Below, piece after piece: positions 56,991-64,000 of a DNA stretch of 64,000 nucleotides. A program made the position numbers and the translations under genes. The stretch is from Spirochaetota bacterium. GTDB lineage: Bacteria; Spirochaetota; Spirochaetia; SPDA01; JAJSAL01. Location of the stretch: positions 19,857 through 83,856 of the forward strand of contig JAJSAL010000151.1 of NCBI GenBank assembly GCA_024274705.1. Direction: 5' to 3'. The notes beneath the pieces were generated by a model. That model was not told where the DNA came from. It made no database searches and saw only the letters and a list, made by a program, of their open reading frames with translations. Numbering within the stretch: the stretch's first letter is position 1; every line of letters starts with the position of its first letter.

Positions 56991-58265
56991 TTACATCCCG
57001 AAGATCGATTTCGTCATGTCCACCCACCTTTTCAAGCGGTTTATATCACCGTTTACCGTATACAGGTCCCGGAACAGCAGCTCCACGTTACAGTTTTTCG
57101 CGGCATCGTAGGTCTCCTGCATATCCTCCTTTACCAGGTCCCAGTCCGGATGATCTGCGCTTAAGAATGCCGGAGTGGGCTTCCGGGAGTACACATAATT
57201 CTTTCCCAGTTTTTCCGCCATACCTTTGAAGTCCGCCCAACCGGATATGGAAACAGACCGCAGATTGGGCATGCCTTCAGCTATCATCTCGAACCTGTCA
57301 TCCACGGCTTCACAGCAGCCGTAGTAGACCAGGCCGAACATACCGCTCAGCTCCGCCAGGTATGGAAGGATGAACTCCCTGTACATCTCCGGAGAGATAA
57401 TGGTTGATTCCTGGGACTCCGGCCAGCCCCACAGGTCTTTCAATGTGACCCCTTCTTCCTTGTCCGGACCGGGCAGCTCCGATACATACCCGTAGTCCCT
57501 GGGACCCGCCATCTGGTTGTCCGTGTTGGGAACCAGGAGCTGCTCCCGTTCCATGTAGGTAAAAAGCCGTTTCCTGTCTTCCACCATGTAACGCATCAGC
57601 TTGTGCATGGTCTCCGTCTCATCATAAAGCCAGTACAGGAGGTGATCGTTCCCGATAAACCGGAATATCTGCCAGGTAAGGCCGAAAAAGAACATCCCTG
57701 CCCATTCATCGTCCCCATGGTTCACCAGGAAAGGATCGAAGTTACCCACTTTCACAGGAAGAATATCTCCCATCATATCTTCCAGAAAATTTTTCCGCTT
57801 TCCCGTGGCCTCCCGGTTCACACGGATGTCCCGCTCTTTCAGTTTATTGACATCTTCAGGAGTCCTGACGGGAAAACTGAAAGAATAACCTAACGAGGTT
57901 TCCCCTGTGCTGGTGGTGGCGGGTTTGGTATCCACGTCCACGCCAAAACCGCCGATTTCGATATCCCAGGCAATCCGGTAATACGGCTCAACTACGATAT
58001 CGTCTCCCAGTTCTTCCGCCTGGCGTATGGTTCTCCGCATGTTCCGCTCCACCGCCCTAAGATAAGGATCTTCGCAGAGCATCATATCTTCGGTGATAAA
58101 TCCTTCAATCGGAGATGTTTCGATCATGATGACCGGCCTCTCGGCTTTAAGGTCGTGTACCGCGGTCCAGAGCCGTTTCCGCTCTTCCATTACGGGCAGG
58201 GACGCAAGCTCCATCCATTTTTTCGCACACTCCCGGATGATCTTCCTATCCTTATCGGATGCCAT
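56991..58265 (-). CDS. URO-D superfamily protein (divergent)
   Basis: GLVYYGCCEAVDDRFEMIAEGMPNLRSVSISGWAD; start MASDKDRK. Confidence 0.75.
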   Translation of the reverse strand: MASDKDRKIIRECAKKWMELASLPVMEERKRLWTAVHDLKAERPVIMIETSPIEGFITEDMMLCEDPYLRAVERNMRRTIRQAEELGDDIVVEPYYRIAWDIEIGGFGVDVDTKPATTSTGETSLGYSFSFPVRTPEDVNKLKERDIRVNREATGKRKNFLEDMMGDILPVKVGNFDPFLVNHGDDEWAGMFFFGLTWQIFRFIGNDHLLYWLYDETETMHKLMRYMVEDRKRLFTYMEREQLLVPNTDNQMAGPRDYGYVSELPGPDKEEGVTLKDLWGWPESQESTIISPEMYREFILPYLAELSGMFGLVYYGCCEAVDDRFEMIAEGMPNLRSVSISGWADFKGMAEKLGKNYVYSRKPTPAFLSADHPDWDLVKEDMQETYDAAKNCNVELLFRDLYTVNGDINRLKRWVDMTKSIFGM

Positions 58266-58333
58266 ATTATCCTCCAGATACCCTATTATAGAGAGAACTG
58301 TTCCCGGGCAACATCCCTTTTTTGGGGAATATG

Positions 58334-58357
58334 ATGCACTTTTTGTAATTATCGTAT
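58334..58357 (+). promoter_or_regulatory. Possible third, weaker copy of the 36-bp element
   Basis: atgcactttttgtaattatcgtat; ATGCAC-N5-GTAA core with spacing one shorter. Confidence 0.3.
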
Positions 58358-58368
58358 ACTCTTTCCCC

Positions 58369-59274
58369 ATGAACACCGGCAGGTCCTACTCACACAGCAG
58401 GTACCTCACGTACAGTGAGCGGGACAGGCGGTGGGAGATCTACGCCACCTGTGCCGGGGAATCTCACATCATGCCCGGATCTCCTCACCCTCTTGTACCG
58501 GGAGATCACCCCAAACAATACCTTAAGAACTGGGCTCAAAAAGGAAGGTCCCTCCACGAATTCCAGGTGCTCTATATAAGTTCCGGTAAGGGGGTGTTCA
58601 CTTCCCGGATAACCGGTGAAATTCCAATAAAAAAAGGAACCGTGTTTTTTCTCTACCCCGGGATATCTCACTGGTATGCTCCGGATAAGGAAACAGGGTG
58701 GCACGAATACTGGATAGGATTTACCGGCAGTTATCCGGAACGTCTCCTTACCGCAGGATTCCTCGATCCTGAAGACCCGGTATTTCATGTCGGCCTTCAT
58801 GCCACCCTTATAGAAGATTTCCAGGAAGCGCTGGAAACTGCAGACCGTCAGCTCCCGGGGTTCCAGGTCAGGCTTGGCGCCCTTGTTATGAACATTATAG
58901 CCCGGACGTTGAGTTACTCCTGGCAGAAGCACCAGGAGTCGGAAACTGAAATAATCATCGAAAAAGCACGGGCCATCCTGGAAGACAACATAAAACGTAA
59001 TATCGATATTCACGACGTATCTGCAGAATTAGGCATCGACTACTACAAGTTTCGCCACGTGTTCAAGGAATACACCGGTCTTTCACCGTACCAGTATTTC
59101 CTGCAGCTGAAGATCAACAAGGCGAAACTTCTCCTGGAGGACGACGGCAGGTCGATCAAGGAGATCGCTTTTGAACTCAACTTCGAAAACCCCTACTATT
59201 TTTCCAGGATGTTCAAGAAGAAGACCGACCTGTCCCCCCAGGCCTGGCGGGAAGGACGGAATTGTTCGAACTGA
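58369..59274 (+). CDS. AraC-family transcriptional regulator (paralogue of 54909..55814)
   Basis: MNTGRSYSHSRYLTYSERDRRWEIYATCAG...; double HTH ENPYYFSRMFKKKTDLSPQAWREG. Confidence 0.9.
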   Translation: MNTGRSYSHSRYLTYSERDRRWEIYATCAGESHIMPGSPHPLVPGDHPKQYLKNWAQKGRSLHEFQVLYISSGKGVFTSRITGEIPIKKGTVFFLYPGISHWYAPDKETGWHEYWIGFTGSYPERLLTAGFLDPEDPVFHVGLHATLIEDFQEALETADRQLPGFQVRLGALVMNIIARTLSYSWQKHQESETEIIIEKARAILEDNIKRNIDIHDVSAELGIDYYKFRHVFKEYTGLSPYQYFLQLKINKAKLLLEDDGRSIKEIAFELNFENPYYFSRMFKKKTDLSPQAWREGRNCSN

Positions 59275-59456
59275 ATTGAGCCCTGATAACGGTGTGAATG
59301 TGAAGCGATACAAATGGCGGATTTTTGCATTGCCAAAATCTTCTACATCCTCCCACTTGTCCTCATTACAGATAACCACACAAATTGTGCCGCCTGTTTT
59401 CATCGCGAGGATCGGTAATGTCCGAAAAATGATCTTTGATTGGTGATTGTAACATA

Positions 59457-59488
59457 ATACCCGCCCTCCCGGGTATTTCTGAGAAGAT
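59457..59488 (+). terminator. Probable rho-independent terminator
   Basis: atacccg-ccctcc-cgggtat followed by ttctgagaagatttttt. Confidence 0.5.
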
Positions 59489-59818
59489 TTTTTCATAAAA
59501 CCTTAATAAAACCTGGTGGTTCATTATGGCACGCTTTTACCTGAATGCGTTTGCCTCGGCAGCGGGCTGTACTTCGAAAAGCAGCAGTGTGGCATCAATG
59601 TGTCATGGTCCTGCATAAGTATTGCAAGGATGCTTGAAGAGGAATAATACTGAAGTATTAATGAAAAAGGTTAGAGAATTCAGAAAGTGTGATAAGAATA
59701 ATACTTATAAGAGTTGAAAAAAGGGGTAGTACTGGAAATCCCGTTTTACGCGGTAGCTTTTTATCAAAGTTAGTACGGGACAATGTAAACAAACCATTAA
59801 AAAAAGGATGTGTAAAAA

Positions 59819-62800
59819 ATGAATACAAAACGGTTTCTCTTCATTTCCTGCATGTTTATTCTTGTTGTGTCATCACTTCTCCATGCTGCCGACTTCACAT
59901 TGGATGTACTTATTAAACGAGGATCGACGACGGTCCGGGACGCCTACAGTGAAGGTCCGTATGGAAGTGATCAATGGAAAATAGGGGGATATTGGAGGAG
60001 GACATACCCTGGAAAAAACACCTCCGGAACTCCCATATCCGAACATTATACAGAACCGGTAATCAGAGATAGAACAGACTCCGACAGATCAGAGTCGCAT
60101 CCGGAGAAGGTAACGTATCGTCCTCCGGAATATTATATGGCACGTGTGGAAACCTCGGACGAAGCGGGACCTGAAGTAGTCGATGGAGCGCTGGCGGAAG
60201 CCGCATCATACACACACAGTGCTCTTAGCGGGACTGCGGAAACCGAAGGAACACTTGTAGACCTGGGTCTGGAAGGTCAAAGCGCGGTTGATGACAGCGA
60301 AACACGTGTAACTGATAATGAATCTGATCGGGAAGGTAATCGTGACCGTAGTAATGAAGAAACCGATACGAGTTACGCATTAACACCGGGAGACCCGGTC
60401 AATGTATCGAATGGCGCATTCGTAACTGCCGAAACCGATGTTTCCTATCCTTTCATAAATACAAAAGCAGCAGTTAACCGAAACTATAATGATGCATCCC
60501 TTGTTACCGGGTCTGTTGGCAAGAAGTGGTTCTTTAACCATGATATGAGTATCATACGCTCGAAAAAGCCGTTTGCCTGGGAAGAGGTGGAGTACCTTAA
60601 GGCCCGCAAAACTGAGATTGAAGGCTACCGGAGCACGGCGGAACGTGAATACGCATCCGCTATTGATAGCATTGATACAGCTATTTCGTCGTCGGGTGAG
60701 GTCTTAACAGTTATCAACAGTACTATATACGCTTTAGAACGGTTTGATGTAGAGAGTGTTCCGGACAGTGTACGGGACAAAGTGGCCGCACGAATTGCGA
60801 GTGAAATCCGAAGCGCCCAATCGAAAAGACAGACCGTCTACGGATACCTGTCGGAGTTGAATGCCCGAAAAGATGCGATAGACGATACGTACCTGGAAGA
60901 GGTAAAGCCTGCGATTGAAACCTCTCTCGAAGAGATAACCGCTATGATCGAACAGTCGAAGAAGGAAGCTGAGTTGTCCGATCACATGGGTGAGCTGAAC
61001 AGGTACAGCGCTTTCGACGAGGTATCCGGGTCCCTCCTCCATATGGGGAACGAATATGTAGTGTTTGTAGATGAAAGGGGAACAGCCTATGTGTACCGGT
61101 TTGATGAAGAACCTGACTATGCGTCCGGGGTGTATTACAGCAATGGATTACAAAACTATTTTCCAGGCGGTTCCACGTTAACAAGCGAACGGCCGAACGA
61201 TGATACGTTGGTTCTTACAGCAGAAGGGACGTTTGTGTTGGTGAAGAAAGACAAAACGGAAGCGTACTTTTCAGTGTATGGCAGGCCTCAGAGCATCACT
61301 GATCCTAACGGGAACACGATATCGTATCTCTATGACGATGATTACTCGCTTCAGGCGATACGAGATGATTTTTTAAGGGAAGTGCGTTTCACCTGGGATG
61401 GAGGAAGAATCAGTACTATTGAAGATCCGAAGAACCATGTTGTGTCGTACGGATATTCCCCTGGGGGGTTACTTTCTTCCGTTACCGACGCGGAAGGTGA
61501 TACGATCGAGTATACCTATTCCGGGAATCTGCTCACCGAAATTATCAAACCGGACGGCAGTAAACGGGAATATACCTATGAGTATAATGATGATTACGGA
61601 TGGGTCACGAGTGAGACGACAGACGAGGAGGGGAATACCGAACGGTTTGAGTTCTTCCCTGAAGAGCGGAAGACGAAGTATATCAATGCATCGGGGGTGG
61701 AAGAGGTATATCAATTCAATGAAAAAGCGTTAACGACCCGTATAGACTACCCGGACGGCTCGTTTATCGAAATGGAGTACGACGAAAACAACAACCTGAT
61801 CATGAAGAAGGACGAGCTCGGGAACGTGTGGGAGTATGCGTATGATGACCTGAGAAACATGACCGAACGGGTAGACCCGGAAGGAAACACGGAAGCATGG
61901 ACCTACAATGAAGGTAGTAAGGTGACATCCTACACAGACACGCTGGGGAATACCACCTGGTATGACTATGATGTGAAAGGAAACCTTCTTGCCATTGATT
62001 ACCCTGACGGGACCAGGGACAGGTATGAGTACAACCGGCGCGGACTTATCACATCCCTTACCGACAGGAATGGGAACACCACGAACTATTCGTATGATGA
62101 GTATGGAAACGTAGCCTCAATTCTTGACGCGGAAGGGAACCGAAGCACGATAACATCTGATGTTTTAGGGAACATGCTAACCTTCACCGGCCCTGAAGGA
62201 AACACTACCGCTTATGAATACAACAACGACAACACGGTAACATCTGTAACCGATGCCCTGGGGAATGCCGAAGAATACGAGTACAGCAACAGGAAAGACG
62301 TAGTCGCAGTCACGGACGGAAACGGCAACCGGACCCTATTCGAATACGATAAACGCCATCTGCTTGTTACCGTAACGAATCCCCTTGGAGAAACGGTGGA
62401 ATACACCTACCGTGGAGACGGGAAGATGACGGGGAAAAGCATAGGAGGGGATAATCACGCAGAATATGAATACGACCTGCGGGGACGGCTCAGAAAGAAG
62501 ACCCAGGTGGAAACCGGGACGTCAACGGGCTACGAGTACGATGCGGCCGGGCAGTTGACTGCCGTCATCGATCCGAACGGCAACCGCACCGTGTACGGCT
62601 ATACCGCACTGGGGCAGGTTGCGTGGGTCAAAGACCCTGAGGGGAATACCCGGTTTATCGGGTATAACGGAAACGGTAAGATCACTTCTGTCACCGACCG
62701 GCTGGGAAACACCACCGGCTATGAGTATGATGAACTCAATCGGCTGGTACGTGTTACCGATCCCCTGTACAATGAAACAGGGTACACCTATGATGCAGCG

Positions 62801-64000
62801 GGCAACCTGGTAGCTGTGACCGACAGAAACGGAAATGTGACCGGGTATGAGTATGATGCTCTTAACCGGCTGGAAAAGGTCATCGATCCGGCAGGTTTCG
62901 CTGAGAGGTGGGAGTATGATCCCCGGGGGCTGCTGCGTAAGAGAACCGACAAGAAAGGGAACGCCACGGGCTATGAGTACGACAGCCTGGGAAAGCTGGT
63001 TCGCTCGGTCGATCCGCTTCATGGAGTGAAGGAATACTCATACGATCCCGTGGGAAATCTTTTGACACGACGCGATGAGAACGGGAACACCACCGTTTAC
63101 CGGTACGACGCTCTTAACAGGGTCGTCAGGAGGCTTGACGCCTACGGAGCCGAAACCAGCTATGAGTACAACTACTTAGGCCGGGTAGCCGGGATCACCG
63201 ATGCCATGGGAAATGAGAGGTCATTTGAATACGATGCGCTTGGCAGGATCATCAAAGAGACCGACCCCCTGGATGCGGTCAAAACGTATGAGTATGACTT
63301 AAACGGTAACCTCCTGGTCCTTCGGGATGAGCTTTCCCGGCCTCAAGCCTACTCCTACGATTCTCTGAACAGGCTGGTGAAAGAGACCAACGCCTTAGGT
63401 GAAGAGATTCACTATTCCTATGATGCGGTAGGGAACCTGGTAGAAGAGATCGATGCAGCCGGTAATCCTTACACCTACGAGTATGACAAACTCAACCGGA
63501 TGGTGAGAGAAATAAACCGGCTGGGAAGTGATCAGACGTACTCATACGGTCCTTCCGGCAACCTGTTGGGCAAAACCGACTTCAACGGCGAGTCGTCCGT
63601 GTATGAGTACGATGCTCTTGACCGGCTGACCCGGGTGCTGTATTCAGACGGTACGGAGAAGAGCTTTGCCTATGATCCTGCCGGCAACATCGTGGGAGCT
63701 GAGAATGACACAATAGCCCTGGAATACGAATATGATGCGCTTAACCGGTTGATCGAGGCCCACGATCTGGGCATGGAAAAGAGCATCGGCTACGGCTACG
63801 ATCCGGCCGGCAATCGCACCCGGATGGCCTGGCTGGAGGATGAAAGGGTCACCACCTATACCTATGGCAAGATAAATGAGCTGCTTTCATTAGCAGATCC
63901 TGAAGGTATGACCACTAACTTTGAATACGATCCCCTGGGGCGGGAGGTAAAAAAGAGCCTGCCCAACGGAGTGGTGACAGAGACCGCCTACGATCCGGCA
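59819..64000 (+). CDS. Large secreted RHS/YD-repeat protein (3' end outside window)
   Basis: Signal peptide MNTKRFLFISCMFILVVSSLLHA; LTPGDPVNVSNGAFVTAETD (DUF6531-like); dozens of YEYDxxGRL/TDxxGNxTxYEYD repeats; no stop before 64000, so not in the ORF track. Confidence 0.9.
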   Translation, partial: MNTKRFLFISCMFILVVSSLLHAADFTLDVLIKRGSTTVRDAYSEGPYGSDQWKIGGYWRRTYPGKNTSGTPISEHYTEPVIRDRTDSDRSESHPEKVTYRPPEYYMARVETSDEAGPEVVDGALAEAASYTHSALSGTAETEGTLVDLGLEGQSAVDDSETRVTDNESDREGNRDRSNEETDTSYALTPGDPVNVSNGAFVTAETDVSYPFINTKAAVNRNYNDASLVTGSVGKKWFFNHDMSIIRSKKPFAWEEVEYLKARKTEIEGYRSTAEREYASAIDSIDTAISSSGEVLTVINSTIYALERFDVESVPDSVRDKVAARIASEIRSAQSKRQTVYGYLSELNARKDAIDDTYLEEVKPAIETSLEEITAMIEQSKKEAELSDHMGELNRYSAFDEVSGSLLHMGNEYVVFVDERGTAYVYRFDEEPDYASGVYYSNGLQNYFPGGSTLTSERPNDDTLVLTAEGTFVLVKKDKTEAYFSVYGRPQSITDPNGNTISYLYDDDYSLQAIRDDFLREVRFTWDGGRISTIEDPKNHVVSYGYSPGGLLSSVTDAEGDTIEYTYSGNLLTEIIKPDGSKREYTYEYNDDYGWVTSETTDEEGNTERFEFFPEERKTKYINASGVEEVYQFNEKALTTRIDYPDGSFIEMEYDENNNLIMKKDELGNVWEYAYDDLRNMTERVDPEGNTEAWTYNEGSKVTSYTDTLGNTTWYDYDVKGNLLAIDYPDGTRDRYEYNRRGLITSLTDRNGNTTNYSYDEYGNVASILDAEGNRSTITSDVLGNMLTFTGPEGNTTAYEYNNDNTVTSVTDALGNAEEYEYSNRKDVVAVTDGNGNRTLFEYDKRHLLVTVTNPLGETVEYTYRGDGKMTGKSIGGDNHAEYEYDLRGRLRKKTQVETGTSTGYEYDAAGQLTAVIDPNGNRTVYGYTALGQVAWVKDPEGNTRFIGYNGNGKITSVTDRLGNTTGYEYDELNRLVRVTDPLYNETGYTYDAAGNLVAVTDRNGNVTGYEYDALNRLEKVIDPAGFAERWEYDPRGLLRKRTDKKGNATGYEYDSLGKLVRSVDPLHGVKEYSYDPVGNLLTRRDENGNTTVYRYDALNRVVRRLDAYGAETSYEYNYLGRVAGITDAMGNERSFEYDALGRIIKETDPLDAVKTYEYDLNGNLLVLRDELSRPQAYSYDSLNRLVKETNALGEEIHYSYDAVGNLVEEIDAAGNPYTYEYDKLNRMVREINRLGSDQTYSYGPSGNLLGKTDFNGESSVYEYDALDRLTRVLYSDGTEKSFAYDPAGNIVGAENDTIALEYEYDALNRLIEAHDLGMEKSIGYGYDPAGNRTRMAWLEDERVTTYTYGKINELLSLADPEGMTTNFEYDPLGREVKKSLPNGVVTETAYDPA

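Noticed and set aside
59526-59650. Possible transposase remnant (LLPECVCLGSGLYFEKQQCGINVSWSCISIARMLEEE)
   Set aside because: Too short and no recognisable transposase motif or inverted repeats
61260-64000. Tandem DNA repeat array or CRISPR
   Set aside because: Periodicity is at the protein level (YD repeats) in one continuous ORF; no conserved DNA repeat-spacer pattern
1-64000. tRNA, rRNA or CRISPR features
   Set aside because: Scanned by eye and none recognised; not a substitute for tRNAscan or Infernal

Overview
The window is a carbohydrate/sugar-acid catabolic gene neighbourhood. The Ala/Glu/Pro-rich 'FAGGKxE' N-termini of the binding proteins suggest a spirochaete, but this is inference only. 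It holds three ABC uptake systems with their binding proteins: two ribose/rhamnose-type and one oligopeptide-type. It also has an FGGY (rhamnulokinase-like) kinase, several xylose-isomerase-like TIM barrels, class II aldolase, aminotransferase, alcohol dehydrogenases, ribulose-P epimerase, rhamnose mutarotase, and DeoR, RpiR and AraC regulators. The most unusual theme is six apparently intact URO-D superfamily proteins plus one truncated copy. They are interleaved with sugar genes, no corrinoid protein is seen, and the MtaA-type H-x-C motif position is mostly replaced by H-S/P-D-G or D-T/S-D-G. A second theme is two RpiR-headed operons for E1/E2 2-oxoacid (acetoin) dehydrogenases without E3; one contains a RuBisCO-like protein. 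The region also shows decay: an in-frame amber codon in one E1-alpha, 1-nt frameshifts in a TIM-barrel gene and a DeoR gene, an internally deleted aldolase, a 5'-truncated URO-D and a possible MttB relic. Candidate operators tie distant operons together: a 36-bp element shared by loci ~52 kb apart, RpiR-type palindromes and 10-bp phased repeats. The ends hold a DUF2135-like protein (left) and a large secreted RHS/YD-repeat protein (right, truncated). All assignments are from reading translations; no database search was run.
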